Below the pieces are notes generated by a model. The model was not told the origin of the DNA. It made no database searches and saw nothing but the letters and a program-made list of their open reading frames with translations. Positions 23,396-36,480 of a stretch of 64,000 nucleotides of DNA are shown in pieces. Position numbers and translations under genes: made by a program. The first letter of the stretch is position 1, and every line of letters starts with the position of its first letter. The stretch is from Tenodera sinensis (taxonomy: Eukaryota; Arthropoda; Insecta; Mantodea; Mantidae), in the NCBI GenBank assembly GCA_030765045.1, contig CM060962.1:91126412-91190411 (forward strand), written 5' to 3'.

Positions 23396-26300
23396 GGGTT
23401 TAGTTGACTGTTTAGGTTAGTCGAATTGTATTGGGCAATTCAAAAGTGTAGCAACAACCATATAGGGTAAGGGTTTTAGTTTCACTCTCTCTGAGTATCT
23501 CATGAAAATCTGAACAGCATTGGTTATGAACTACCACGCATGGAACATGTTTAATGCTCAAAAGTGTAAGAAAAAGAAATGTCAAGCAAAAGAGACAGGA
23601 AGTAAGTACGGGCCATTAGGCTTTGCGCTCCTGGGAATTTAAATGATCGCGTGTTAATGGTTTAAATGGCTATGAGTGCAAACACCATAATATGTAATTG
23701 AAACCAAGGGTTTCTGGACATAAAAGTTAATTTTTGAATCGTTTGAAAATGTTAATCACATTTCAACCGCGGCTAGCCTTAAACGTGGACACAGTGTAAG
23801 CTGATGCTTAGTTTTCACCGTTAATAAATAAAAAATAATAAAATATCTGATTATAATAACGATGGTAATAATAACGAACACTGAAATTTCATTATTAGTA
23901 ACAAATTAAAATTTTAAAAGCACTCTTAACTTTCACTTGATTCAAATGCTATATTGCAAAACCAGAAACAAGAAAATGTATGATGCATTTTGTGTCGTCA
24001 TTGTTAATAAACGTCTTGCATACCCATTAAAAGGTGTAATTGCATGTTGCATCGATTAATAAATATGTCACGCCTGTTGCAAGGAATGTTACACATGATA
24101 CATTGTCCATGTGTACTATGTATTACCCCGCCGTGAGTTATGTCTAGACAGACATGCAGGCGCAGAGCAACAAAAAAAGATGAAGATTTGGTTTTATTTG
24201 TATTTTAGTAGCAAAAATTGAATAAAGTAATCGTCTTGAAATGTAGCATGATTTAAAGGTTATTGTTATTAACTAAAGAGGGCTTTAGAAGCAACAGATC
24301 CACTACCTTGCTATAGATACCACTATCTTGCAGAAACGGTAAATCTGCATTACTTTCACTGCCGCTTATCCATAGTAGGCAGAGGACCTTAAAAAGTACC
24401 CTCTTTCTAGAGTTTCAATATCATAAATACGGAACAAACTGTTTACTGAGAGAAAACATCTGTAGAAGCCTGAGTTCTAGGTAGTTATGGAAATGAGGCA
24501 AGAAGAAATGGACTACTGAACGGGAGATCCGTGATTTAAATACCATAAGAACCACTCCTCCTGACTGAGGTTTTTCCTAGGTTTTCGTCCGTCCTCGTAA
24601 CTGGCCAATCTTGAGGAGGTACCCAAAACTTAGGCCTTGAACGTTTCACTCCCAAATTTCCTTTCCTAATTAACATTTCATGCCATCCATTACCAGTGCC
24701 CACTGCCCATGGTGGTGTAAGCAGTAAGGGCAGACGTCAAACACCGCCACAAGTATCTAGAAATTCCTTCTCTCAGTGTAAATGGGAACCAATGTGAATG
24801 AATTGTCCGAGGCCTAAGGTATTTTACTGAGCCTTTTGAATATTTTGCCACATGTTATGCCAGTATACAGAAGCGTTGCATATAATATTAAACCGCCTCT
24901 ATATTTGCAGTTTAAATAAAAGTTTAAGCTATTTTAGAAAACAAAATGCTCCTTACGATCCAGTTTTCTTTAACTTTAAACAAAATTTCATATTCAATCA
25001 TATTTTCCTAATTTAGCCATAAAGTAATTTAGCTAAGAGATCGGATTTTAAGGTAAATTACAATAAGAATACTTTTACTCTATTGTTACCTAGAAGTACG
25101 TGCCTATCTAGTTCACGATAGTATAATACATACGCATTAAGGTAAGAGAAAGCTTCAGCTAGCGTGTATCAAACAAATTACTTGCAAAACGTCACTCTGA
25201 TAACCTGAAAAACAAGCATTGTAGTATTGAAACATTTTCAAAATGTTAAATAGAAGAAACATACATTTGAAAACTCTCACACATTGACTGAAATTCTCCT
25301 TGTGTGTTTTTCATAAAATAGTTTAAAGCTTTGTTTGAAAATGCATAGATTCGAAACTTATTAGCACCACAATAAAACTTTGCAAAAACTTTCCTTGGAA
25401 ATTTAAAAAAAATGCTGCCACACCCTCCGATCTTACTCATAAAAACCGTCATGTAAATTGCTGAATTTCATTCGATAACAACATTTTGGAACGAAATACG
25501 TCCTTGAAAATCGGAATTTATAGATAAAAAGTCAAACAATGAGCTATTTACAATTTTAATCATTTTAAAAGTCGGACTTAATAGGTTAAAACATAAAAAT
25601 TGAGTTTTTAACCATTTTAAGCTAATTTTCACAGATCGCTCACCTTAAGAAGACATTTTTTTCTTTACAATTTGCTGCATATACACTTTACACAAAGTAA
25701 TACGCCTGCACAATGCCAGTGAGTCAGTGTATGACTGTGTTATTAACTGCGGCCTAAACTTATAATTTAAAACAGGTATGAAGTTTTTTATACAAATGAG
25801 AAGTTTAATAACCGTATATGATTACTAAACATTGGTGTTGTCGATTGAGTGGTAAATCACTGAGTTGTCAGCAACTTATATTTGGTACACCTATGTAGTA
25901 TTGATCATATAAAGTAGTAGTTTATATTCTGATAATTTGCCAGGTATCTGACCTACCTACCGACAGATTTATATAATTATTTTGCTACTGCTGTATGTTT
26001 AGTGCCCGGTGTACTTTCCAAAAACATGTAATCGATCTCTCCCACAACTCGCAAAATCACAAGGACACGTTTATATCAACCCAGAATGCTAAACTAGTTC
26101 TATCAATCAGAGTGCTAAAAGCAATTTCGCTTGATATTCATGGCGTATTGCACCTTGACACGCAACGGTAATGTGATAAAAGCTTGTATTTTGAAACAGC
26201 TGATTCAGAACGTAATTTGCTGCTTAATTCACCATGAAACCATAGTTTGTTAATAAATGCCTTCTCCCTAGATAGCTATTTACAAAGTATCTGCAAAAAT

Positions 26301-26849
26301 GGTAAGGTACAGGTGTATAAAAACATACGTTACGACTGTGGGGGAAAAATGGCTTATGTGTAGCGAATGTAAACTTCATATCTGAACGTAATCTAAGAAG
26401 TGCATCGTTTCCTTCTTTGAAAGTTTTCTTTGTTTACCTTCTATGGCAAAAAAACAAGTATTTAGTGCTCTATTTAGTACGTACTCACAAATAAGTAGTG
26501 GGCATGTACAATATACCTCACACAGGTATAGTTCCCCTGTGTTGCTTGAAGCAATAAGCAACTCCTGATATTACTACAATTTCTCTGCGTTAGTTGTACA
26601 GCAGGACAATCTATTCCACCAAAAGTGAAAATGCCGAACAATGTCATCAGCCGAATTAACAGAACTGCTGCACAGGCATACCAGGGCTTTAAACAACGAA
26701 TGTGCTTCTCCAAATCTCCTCCTTCATACACTGATTTTCGTTAATCCTACTCGGGAACAAAAGGGTAATACATTTTAATAATAAACCTAGAAGCTGCATT
26801 CACGTGCTTTACATATTTCAATGAGAGTAGTATTAAACATAAGTGTTAA
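23396..26849. other. no recognisable gene or element
   Basis: AT-rich DNA. A possible SINE-like 3' end near 24735-24775 (GTGGTGTAAGCAGTAAGGGC, AGACGTCAAACACC) is too weak to call. The short minus frames near 25.3 and 26.5 kb have no motif. Confidence 0.45.
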
Positions 26850-26852
26850 TAT

Positions 26853-27240
26853 CTATACCAGATAGCCCACTCCAGCCGGCCCTCGGACAAGTAGACAACC
26901 CTTCGTGCGTTAAAAGAGTTGCAGAAATAACAGGGGTAAATCCAGTCAGTGGCGTGTGTGAACTTTGCTCTGCTTGTAAGAGAATAGAACGGAGTGGCAA
27001 AGGAAATGCCCATACTTCAAAAGGCGAATGCAGCGCGTGATAATAGACAAGAACAGTCTTAGAACATATTTCACTTCACTTACAAAACTTTATTTTCCAG
27101 GGAATAAACTCATTCATGTTCATGCTACTATTGTCTAACACTAGGGATTACAGATTGTAGATTTCCGTAACAAAATCCATGCAAACATTAGGGCGCGTAA
27201 TGCTTGACTGGGATTTCTTTGTTTCTAGTTAATGTTATTG
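26853..27240 (+). mobile_element. TAA-tailed repeat E, copy 1
   Basis: Begins TATACCAGATAGCCCACTCC, AGCCGGCCCTCGGACAAGTA, GACAACCCTTCGTGCGTTAA, AAGAGTTGCAGAAATAACAG and ends with GATTACAGATTGTAGATTTC, CGTAACAAAATCCATGCAAA just before an ATT-rich tract. Two other copies (47950-48350 and 55480-55832, both minus) share the same start, end and tail. This looks like a retroposon whose 3' end is a (TTA)n tail. Confidence 0.7.
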
Positions 27241-27454
27241 TTCTATTTTATTATTATTTTAGTCATTGTTATTAGTGCTATTGTTATCATATTGTTATTG
27301 CTTTTATTATTTTATTCTCATTAGCTTATTATTGTTACTTATTATTATCATCATTATTACTATTATTATTACTATTTCTCATATTATTATAATAATTATT
27401 ATTTTTGTTATTATTTATGTTAATAATTTTATTAGTGTTTATTATTGTTATTAC

Positions 27455-27520
<66 letters not shown>

Positions 27521-27760
27521 CATCATCATCATAATCATTAGTATCCCCATTATTTTGTTAGTTCTATTATTATTGTTATTTTTTGTAGTTATTACTATTC
27601 CCATCAGAATCACTATTATTTGTATAATAAATATTAGTTATATTTTAATAAGTTTTATTGTTATCATTTTCATTATTACATTAATATTAATATTTTTGTT
27701 ATTGTTATGGTTTATTAGTGTTCTGTTATTCTCATCGTTATTATTATCATCAAAGGCTAC
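27241..27760 (+). repeat. ATT-rich microsatellite tail
   Basis: Degenerate ATT/GTT tract with a perfect (ATT)n core of about 78 bp (27454-27531) and (ATC)n at its end. It follows repeat E directly. Confidence 0.9.
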
Positions 27761-27949
27761 TGCTATGATGACTCCATTCATAGAAGACGTGTTGAAAATG
27801 ATTCCTTGTTGATTGATACTATGTTTCAACAGTCTCTTAGTGTCTATATGGACGTTTCTGAGAACTGTGGTTGTGACATGCATATGCTTTAACATTCCTT
27901 TGAGGGGATTTGTTTAAAACGCAAATTCTTTAATGTCTCTAAAAGAAAT
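27761..27949. other. short unique stretch
   Basis: No feature seen. Confidence 0.5.
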
Positions 27950-28344
<395 letters not shown>

Positions 28345-28375
28345 TAACAACACCAACCAGAACAGCAACAACAAC

Positions 28376-28716
28376 CCCTAGTGCAATTGTCCTTCGCGGA
28401 CCAAGGTTTACCGCCCAGCCGCTGCGTCCCCACCTCTGCTCACTATAGGTGTCATGGGTGAGGTGCAGATCTGGAGGGTAGGACGCGGTCAGCGGCCCGA
28501 AACCTCCCGGCCGATTATGTGGCCTTCGCGACTTGGGGTCGCTTCCTTTTTTATCAAGTAGCTCCTCAATTTGTCCCTCAGGGAACTAACGCGGCTGAGT
28601 GCACCCCGTGCCAGACCTCCCAGCGGGGAACAATTCCCACGCCGTTACCGGGGATCGAACCAGGGCTCTCCGTGCCAGAGGCAGGCGCACTACCTTAGCG
28701 CTACGAAGGCAGTCAG
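28376..28716 (-). mobile_element. SINE C copy 2
   Basis: On the minus strand from 28716: CTTCGTAGCGCTAAGGTAGT (A-box-like), TGGTTCGATCCCCGGTAACG (B box), CGCTGGGAGGTCTGGCACGG, GGTGCACTCAGCCGCGTTAG, ATAATCGGCCGGGAGG and TGGGCGG near the 3' end. The AAG/AAT microsatellite lies beyond the 3' end. Confidence 0.85.
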
Positions 28717-28959
28717 AATATTGAATAAAATCAAAAAATAAAATCATCAAAAATGTACTACAGGATAATGAAGTTTCACTTTCGATCGGAATACTTCAGG
28801 GAAAGTTTAAAGAAATCAGTTTCACACCTCGTGGATTTGTGGGGGAAAAAAGCATAGCTGACAGCAGCAATGCAACTAAAACGATTTCAGTGGAACAGAA
28901 AGTAAGAAGAAGACAAAGAATAATTATGAAATAGTAAATAAAGTATTATTAATTACTAT

Positions 28960-29150
28960 TTGTGCGCTACATACACGCACACACGCGCACGCATACCTGC
29001 AAACACTCCTGCCTGCCCGTCTATGACTGTCCACCGCCTGCCCGCCGGCCCACCCGATTGCCCGCCTGCCCGCCGGCCAGCCCGATTGACCGTCTGCCTG
29101 CCGGTCTGTCCACCCACTCACCTGCTTGCCTGCCTGTCTATTACTGCTAG
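28960..29150. repeat. CA/CG run and degenerate CTGC-type repeat
   Basis: CACGCACACACGCGCACGCA, then CCTGCCTGCCCG and CCCGCCGGCC variants repeated to about 29150. This GC-rich island in AT-rich DNA is repeat-derived. Confidence 0.8.
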
Positions 29151-29683
29151 TACAAAGCTGTAATATCTTTGAACACGTTAATTTTCCTTAGATCTTTTTC
29201 AAACTTGTCTGAAGCAGAACTGATGAAGAGTATGAGGTTTGTGTTGCTGAATGACTCTATCACCTTTCAATCATGGCGTGATCAATGATTAGTACTAAAA
29301 GAAATGGATGACTGACATCATGATACCATGCGTATATATGGATGCAAGATGATACTGGAGATTTGACTTCTTCCTTAGCTGAAGGAATGGTTCTCTAAGA
29401 TTGGCTGTGCATCTTCATTCTTCATGTATGATGCTATGTCTTATCATGATGGAAAGTCGGTTATTATATCTTTAGTGGAATCTGAAATTGAAGTCTTAAA
29501 TTTAGCAGACAATAATTTACCTGAAAAGCAACCAACTCCCAATATTGGTGAAAGTTTAGAGACACAAGATATAAGGATGTCACAAATAAACGAGTAGTGC
29601 TTGAATAATTAATCAAAACATGCCACAGCGTTTCAGAAGTTCATTCGTCAAGCAACAAACGCATATTTTGGATGCCACGAGGG
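29151..29683. other. no recognisable feature
   Basis: No long frame. GTGAAAGTTTAGAGACACAA and the neighbouring bases read weakly as protein but match nothing I know. Confidence 0.4.
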
Positions 29684-29691
29684 ATTAAAAC

Positions 29692-30385
29692 AGGGCCTCG
29701 CAGGATGCATGCACTAATGCATTGCACGGTGCAAGGTACAAAATACAACTACGAAAAGTTGAACTCAAACATCACTCGCTCTCTTCTCACGTTTGTTTCG
29801 CTCGTTATTCCGTCTACCTCGTCTGGTTTCTTCTTCACTGCATAATGTTTAGGTGCGGTACGCAGTGTTAAGCTGATTTAATTTTTTATAACAAATCTAG
29901 TCTTCTGTTTTAACGATCTAGAAGGCACTAGTACAAACCTAATTTTTTATAAAGAATGATCTGCTAGATGTAGCAAGCTCTTTAGTTCTTCCTCTCTAGC
30001 GTCCCCTGTGATTTTACTCAATGTGTTTATGTCTACCCTGCTATTGTTTCTTTCACATTCTTTCACACTTAATTAATGTACTACAGATGAGACATCTCGC
30101 TCTATCGTCACCGTTTCAAAAAATAAGAAAGTTCCCCTCTTATATAAATGTGCTTTCGGCATTCGTTGCTCTCTCTGGAGCGGTTTGCTCCATAATTAGA
30201 TGGTTATATTACACGTATATATTTCAATAATAAGCAAGCCGTCTATCAACTCACGCTCCCTCACTTCATTGCCCTAAAGTGCGCGAGTTGAGCCAAGCTT
30301 AACCGAGTCGCCATGAATGCATGGTGCAAGGAACCTCTGCACCTTGGTTTGCACCCGGTGCAATTTTAAGTTTCGAGAAGCCCTG
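29692..30385. mobile_element. hAT-like MITE, 694 bp
   Basis: Starts CAGGGCCTCGC and ends GAGAAGCCCTG, an imperfect inverted end of hAT type. The flanks GATTAAAA (29684-29691) and GGTTAGAA (30386-30393) match at 6 of 8, the differences being A/G transitions. TGCA-rich subterminal motifs occur inside both ends (GCATTGCACGGTGCAAGG on the left; GCATGGTGCAAGGAACCTCT and TTGCACCCGGTGCAA on the right), as expected for hAT transposase binding sites. There is no coding capacity. Confidence 0.75.
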
Positions 30386-30393
30386 GGTTAGAA

Positions 30394-33104
30394 CATTACT
30401 TAAAGCTACAGGAATTTTAAAGAGTTTTGGCAAGTATTTAGCATGCGTATTGTTTAACTTTGAAATCTTTGTGTATATTTAAATTCGTATGCGTTCAATT
30501 AATAATTATTTAAACATCATTTGAACCTTGTGCAAAAACCCGATGATGCTTATCCAGTTGATGGGTTTTAAAATTTTTCAGTCTTGGTTTTAAAACGTTA
30601 ACGACTGCTTCTAACAGTCTCACATTCTTAAGACAGTTTATATTAAAGCCTACTTTCTATGTTCTCCTATGACTATCTAGATGATAAAGGTTTGTCAATC
30701 CCTTATATACAACAAAATAGCAAATAAATGAAAGAGTAGCTAACTAGCTCTGCACTTTGGAAGTTGCCAAAGGTAATATAAATTTAAAAAGGCAGTTTAA
30801 ATACTTATATTTAAAAAAAAACAAACGCACGATAAACATTACCTCTGCGATAAATCAGCTGCAACAAGCGAGTACAAGACTGAAGAACCAATAGGACATT
30901 ATAGAACGAAGATTGTTCGAAAATTCGCGATAGTGTAACGGGATGTAATACTTCAGAGTGGAAAATGTCAGTTACTAATTCAGAAGATACCTGAGCTATA
31001 ATTTAGATTATGTTCACAGCTTCCAGATGGTACATTAACCTGGAAGCACATGTTGCCCATAATTTGAAAATTTACAAAATGATAGCAGTTTGTATCTTCA
31101 CTTGGCAATGCTATGGGCTTTGATGGATACTGTTAAGCTGTTCTGAAGTATTTGGTTACCCGAGGCAATGTTTTGCTAGCAATTTTGTTTCCTTGATCTT
31201 TTGTATAGCAATAGAGACTCGCAGGCGAGACCCATGTTCGCCGCCGTTGAGTGGCATCACTTATTACCAGAGAAATTATCATATAACTACCAGTATATAG
31301 TAGTAAACCACCCTAGGGGTAATTCTCAGTCATGAAAGCAGTTTACTTCTGGACATTTCCGAATTACATTCTGCTATGCAACAAATTAATGTATAAGTGA
31401 TATTTTCCAAATATTGAGAGTGAAACCACTATTTTGTTTCCAAAGTGAACGGCCACGTTTAGTCTCAAGGGCAACTATACAAATACAAAGCAAGTGGAAT
31501 TGAATTCCCCTTTTGAAAATCCCAATTCCATTTTGGAGTACATTATCGTCTAACGCTCAACAACATCGATTAAGTAAAACTTCTATTATCAGTGACTGTA
31601 TTTTGCAGCGCACCTGTTTATATGAGCTGGAGAACTATTAATTTTGGAATTTCATTATTTGTGATTCTCTTTTAAAATTAAATTGTCTCTAAAACATTAT
31701 TCTGCTTAAGATATGAAACAAGATTCATTAATCTTATCACTGTACATAGCATGGTGTTTTACCTGTCCTTTAGACGCCGGAGTAATCCGTTTCAATAACA
31801 CTAATAGGATTTGCTGAGGTTTGAAAGTTACAGTTTTTGCATACTGAACTTTCAGCTGAATATACTTTTTACTGTTTACATTCTCTTGTAAGACTTTTAA
31901 AACAATTTATATAACAAGGAGGTCACCTTAATTCGACGTACCATTTTATTGTCAGGAGGCAGAAAAATAGGAAGCTCTTATTTCAACTTCTTTGTAATTT
32001 ATGTTAGTGCTTAGTTGCCATTCCGTGCAACACAAGTTAACTATTGTCGCATAAGGAATTATATTAGCACTATCAATAAATATTTAATGGTTGTTCAGGG
32101 GGTGAATGTTGAGTGTTTTGATATATAGGTACACTCCGATGACGTAAGACCAAATAATTTGATTTTGATGTCTTGGGCATGTGATAGTATTTTCAAATGG
32201 GCCGTAAATTATTACCTTCTGCTTACCACAGGATAGCTGCAAAGAAACAGATAAATAGAAACATTGCGTCAGTAGTACAACAAAGCTCGGGCAAAACATG
32301 TCCCCTTTTGTTACATTCATTACTGTCAAATAGGATTTGTTTTACCATATTGCACATGGCTACTTCTTCTGCAACCCTCGAAGGTCTTGGTATGTTTTTA
32401 ATACAATGGTCAGAAAGGGACGCGGGTAAAGGTGTCTTCTGATAAAACTCGCATGTATTTATTTGAATACACAAACGGTTTCTCTATAGAAGTGAACACT
32501 TCTTTTAAGCAAATAAGTAATACCTAAACACAGTAAATAGCCTGAAGTAATATTCAGCTGTTCAAACTTCTGCAACCATTCATATCTGTTCGCCTTATTG
32601 AAACACTGATGACATATATTGTCTTTTCACTGTGCTTATCCATGTATTCGGCACACACAATGGATGAATTTGTTAGGGTTTTTTGTCATTTCGATCAGAG
32701 TAAGCGGCTAGCCAGCTGGTGACTTCTACACCAGCTGTCATTAGCGTGGAAGTATACTGGGCATCTAACTGGTGATACCTACCGTATTACTCAATATACC
32801 GTGATCCCATCTACTGAGAGTAGGCTCAGATTTTAAACTCACCTTAGCGCATATTCTTCTAAAACCAAGTAATGTTTACGGACATAGAAAATGAGTGAGG
32901 AAATGTATCATTAGCCTTCGGAGCTGTTGTTAGAGCAAATCTTCAGCATGATTTACTGTTTACAAGAGTGAACCTTAAAAGAACATGGTAGACGCTGTGC
33001 AAGGGTGTGGATCCAAGTAACACATTACTGTTGTGACCATGAGCTTGTGACTTCCACATAAGTGTATATTCTGTTCACAGTCCATCATTTATGTAGGTAT
33101 CTTT
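30394..33104. other. no recognisable gene or element
   Basis: AT-rich DNA. Overlapping frames of 81-83 codons at 32084-32474 occur on both strands and show no motif; I treat them as chance. Confidence 0.45.
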
Positions 33105-33430
33105 TCTACTCCCTCTCATATAACTAGCTAACCCAGTGGCGCAAAAGCCATTTCCGGGCCAAGGCCTACAGCTCAGCCACTGTGTCTGCCCACCACAGGC
33201 GTCATGACTGGGGTACAGTATTGGAGGATGGGGTGTAGTCAGCGTCCCGGCCCTTCCCGAGGGGTATGTGCGGCCTTCACGACAAGAAGTCACTACTTCT
33301 CAATCGAGTAGGCCCTTGAGTGATCTAACGAGGCTGACAACACCTTGGGCCTGGAGAAAATCCATACGCCGGCACTGGTAATTCAACCCGGGTCTCCCGC
33401 TTAGTAAGCAGCAACGCTACCACCTTATAT
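33105..33430 (-). mobile_element. SINE C copy 3
   Basis: On the minus strand from about 33430: GTAGCGTTGCTGCTTACTAA, GCGGGAGACCCGGGTTGAAT (B box mutated), then a GGTGTTGTCAGCCTCGTTAG block, GTCGTGAAGGCCGCACATAC and CATGACGCCTGTGGTGGGCA. More diverged than the copies at 28.4 and 35.5 kb. Confidence 0.8.
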
Positions 33431-34089
33431 AGATTGATTTATTTTCTGCAACTCTGCCGCCAGTTCTAGTGTATATAATTCCAATCTGATTTCACCATAT
33501 CCGTATGAATTACTCGTGCCCATAAAGTATTCGAGACAAACACCTTCTACTGCATCTCTTTCCACTTCCTAATCTTGGAGGAGAAAGCGTTTCCTTCGTA
33601 TCTCCGAAAAGTTATGAAGGGCTAAATTTCAGCCCCCTTCTTTGATTATTGTTGAATATTTCTGGCATACAAAAGCAACACAGCTAAAAAAGCAGAAGCT
33701 GATTTTGAGGGAGTGTTTTACCAGGTGCACTCGAAAACTTATATTCAATGTTTATTTTGGAGAGCTACACGTTATGCATCCATAAACATTTCAAAATACA
33801 TGAAGGAGAAGTTAAAAGCTTAAGTGTAATGAGTAAGCAACGAAGGTGGGCACCTCGCGCACTGCAACCCACACAGCTCTATTGTGGCTAATCCCTCTTG
33901 GAGGAACGGATGAAGTGAGGGAAGAGGCCACAGAGACGCGCGGAAGTCGCTAGCATTTCCATGCATGATGATCCGTCCCGTCGCTGGAGACGCCAGAGAG
34001 TAAACAACCTTGCGGCCCTATAGAGTCCACGGGGACTGTTCTTTACATTGCACATGCGTCCGTGCCATCTGTCCCGCACCGCCATACAT
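33431..34089. other. no firm feature; GC-rich patch
   Basis: 33840-34085 is richer in G+C and CpG than its surroundings but shows no repeat or frame I recognise. Confidence 0.4.
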
Positions 34090-34300
34090 TATGCGATTAG
34101 AGCCACCTGGAAGATAAGAAGGAAATTAAATGAAAGGGAAATTTATGGGAAGGAAATCGTGGTATTAGAATAAACATCCCAGTATTCGCCTAAGTGATAA
34201 AGGGAAACCATGAAAAACTCGAGTCGGATTGCGCGGTGAACGGGGATCGAACCTGCGACCTCCCGAGCGTGAGTCGCACACGTTACTGTGATGGCACTTT
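34090..34300 (-). mobile_element. SINE B-like copy
   Basis: On the minus strand: GGAGGTCGCAGGTTCGATCC (B box), then GAGTTTTTCATGGTTTCCCT, AGGCGAATACTGGGATG and TTCCTTCCCATAAATTTCCC. The AGGCGAATRCTGGGA block is shared with the SINE B copy at 40.9 kb (AGGCGAATGCTGGGAAGGAT). The A-box region is decayed. Confidence 0.65.
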
Positions 34301-35552
34301 TTGGGGTAAGGTAAAGCTAAACAAATAAGGACGAAATTTATTCCAATCCAGTAAACGGTAAAGGCATGCTGGTTCCTTACATACCGAGGTCTGCTTCTTG
34401 CTAAACCTGTAGTTTTCATTCACCATGGACATGATCACTTGTAGGATGTTTCTATAGAGGACATCATACAGGTTTAAGGGACTGGAAAAGTACAGTTCTA
34501 AGTTCTTGTCAACAACAAAAAATTCATAATGTGCATAAAAACGTGGAACACACCCATTCACAAGTACTGTAGTTTATTATCTTTGCGAACGTTAATGTGA
34601 CGCCTCCCATATAATGCTTAACAGCAAACCTCTTCTGCGTGTTTATGAGTATATTGGCCGTGAACTCCCACTTCAACAAGTTGTTTTGTGTCACATGGGA
34701 ATCTCCATAGTTTCTGCCCTTGTTCGTAATATCGCATAGTGAGGTAATATCTAAATACTTCTCTATATACTGAGTACTTAGGATTTAACCCAAAACAACA
34801 GAATTACTATACGCAATTCGAAAGACACAATAGGCCATTTTCAAAGGAAATTAAAAGAAGTAATTCATATGCACTGACACGATTATCATTGCACGTAGAA
34901 GGTGCATTATTCGGCAAATTCATATGTCTGATAAAAAGAGTGGCTCCCAAACTTTATAAGTTGCACTATGCCTTTGCATTCCTGAAGTTAAAAATATTGC
35001 AGGTACTTTTCTCAAAATGTATTGCACTAGAGAATAAGGAAAACACAAATGAAGTTGTTTTAAAAAGCCATAATAATAAGAGTATAATATAATCCCAATG
35101 AAAGCTGATGGAAGTGAGTGTGAAAACAGGATGTAAAACAATCAATTCAATAAATATCATTATCCAATTGCTGCTCCAAAGAGTACCTTAAGAGTAACTT
35201 AAATAGATATCCAGTAAATGAATTTCATTCATACTTAAGCACCGGAATAGCTTTAACGATTTGACCTCAGCTATATGAAAAGAAATTCTTCTCTCTACTG
35301 ATAACCATTATTTTCTTTGTAATAACCAGGCATAGGAATTTCTAAGCATTAAAACCAAGACGAAAGGAAATCAAGCTGAACTGTAACTAGATTTAACGCA
35401 GTGATGTCACAGATTACATACCTCCCCCGCTCCCCTTACGGTCTGTTGGCGACTGCTGACTCCACAGATCTTATTTTCCTGCCCTTCAGTGACTCGTGGC
35501 TATTGTTGTCATTCTTTGTATTGAAATAATGGTTTGGATGCAGACCAACTGA
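34301..35552. other. no assigned feature; one unexplained frame
   Basis: The minus frame 34283-34561 (92 codons, MNGCVPRFYAHYEFF at the start) continues upstream in other frames as EFTANILINTQKR and YMGGVTLTFAKI-like text. I cannot place it in any family. It could be a decayed transposon or chance. Confidence 0.3.
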
Positions 35553-35870
35553 GACCGCCTCCGTAGCGCAGTTGGTAGCGCGCTTGTCTCTGGCGTGGAG
35601 GACACGGGTTCAATTCCCGGTTTCATCCCCTATTTCATCCCCTCTGGGAGATCTGGCACGGGGTGCACTCAGCCTCATTAGTCCCAGGGCGACCATTTGA
35701 AGAGCTACTTGATGGAAAAGTAGCGGCCCCAGGCCGTGAAGACCGCATAACTGGCCGGAAGGTATCGACACGCTCATCACCTACCACCCTCCAGTACTGC
35801 ACCCCACCAATGACGCCTGTAGTGTGCCGCGGCTGGGCGGCAATGCTTGGCTCTTCATGGGATGTTGTGC
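35553..35870 (+). mobile_element. SINE C copy 4, best preserved head
   Basis: CCTCCGTAGCGCAGTTGGTA holds a perfect RNA polymerase III A box (TAGCGCAGTTGG) and CACGGGTTCAATTCCC a B box about 50 bp on. The head is followed by CTCTGGGAGATCTGGCACGG, GGTGCACTCAGCCTCATTAG, GAAGACCGCATAACTGGCCG, CACCCTCCAGTACTGCACCC, AATGACGCCTGTAGTG and GGCTGGGCGG. The tRNA-like part cannot fold as a true tRNA: its acceptor ends do not pair. Confidence 0.88.
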
Positions 35871-36116
35871 CGGGGCTTTTTAGCAGACCAAATGATACCA
35901 GCTGATGCTGTGCCTGGTAGTAATTATACCTTACCAAAACGTGCAAAGGCAAACAAAGCTAGCGCTAAATTCATTTTCGTAAAGCCAGATTGGTATTTGT
36001 TCGAATATAGGTCTGGCCCCATATGCTAGGCTGTGCGTGGCAGTCATATCTCGCCTAAAGGTATGATTTCCTAGCAGCGTGGCGTTCAATCGCCTGATCA
36101 CTGATCTAGCCACGAA

Positions 36117-36136
36117 CCCCCCCCCCCCCCCCCCCC
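36117..36136. repeat. poly-C tract inside the left inverted end
   Basis: About 20 consecutive C between the two inverted-repeat blocks of the Harbinger-like element. Confidence 0.95.
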
Positions 36137-36231
36137 GGTGACTGCAGGATTCCCTAGGAAGCATGGCGATAGGAGCTTGACACGCCAGTGGTTCCGTAGA
36201 ACGTGTGAAATAAAGCACGATTTCTAACCAA

Positions 36232-36480
36232 ATGTCATCATTGGACGTTCTTTTGGAGGAAGAGGAAAATGATGATCTTATTTGTTTGTTGTTGATAAGT
36301 AATGAAAATGTTGAAAGGGGCAAAGTTAATCCGCTGTTTACGAGGGCATTTGAAGGCTTCAGCACCATATTGATTGATAGATATCTAATTACTAGTGAAC
36401 AAAAATTTGGGGAGTTTTCCGATTGAACGTGAATCAGTTATATTACCGGGAAAACTATAAAATGGATGAACTGAGCAGTA
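36232..36480 (+). pseudogene. Harbinger transposase N-terminus, truncated
   Basis: A 64-codon open frame starts MSSLDVLLEEEENDDL and includes VNPLFTR and FSTILIDRYLITSEQKFGEF. This matches the typical Harbinger start, with an acidic and Leu-rich leader, a basic linker, a W/V-x-P-L/I motif and then GEF-x-L---L--DE-KF--FFRM. A one-base shift at about 36415 then gives FFRLNVNQL, after which the sequence decays. The catalytic DDE region is absent. Confidence 0.7.

Noticed and set aside
32084..32474. Overlapping frames of about 80 codons as a gene
   Set aside because: Open on both strands in the same place, with no motif and no splice or promoter signal that I can defend.
35560..35632. A functional tRNA gene
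   Set aside because: A and B boxes are good, but the acceptor arms do not pair and the sequence continues into the SINE C core.
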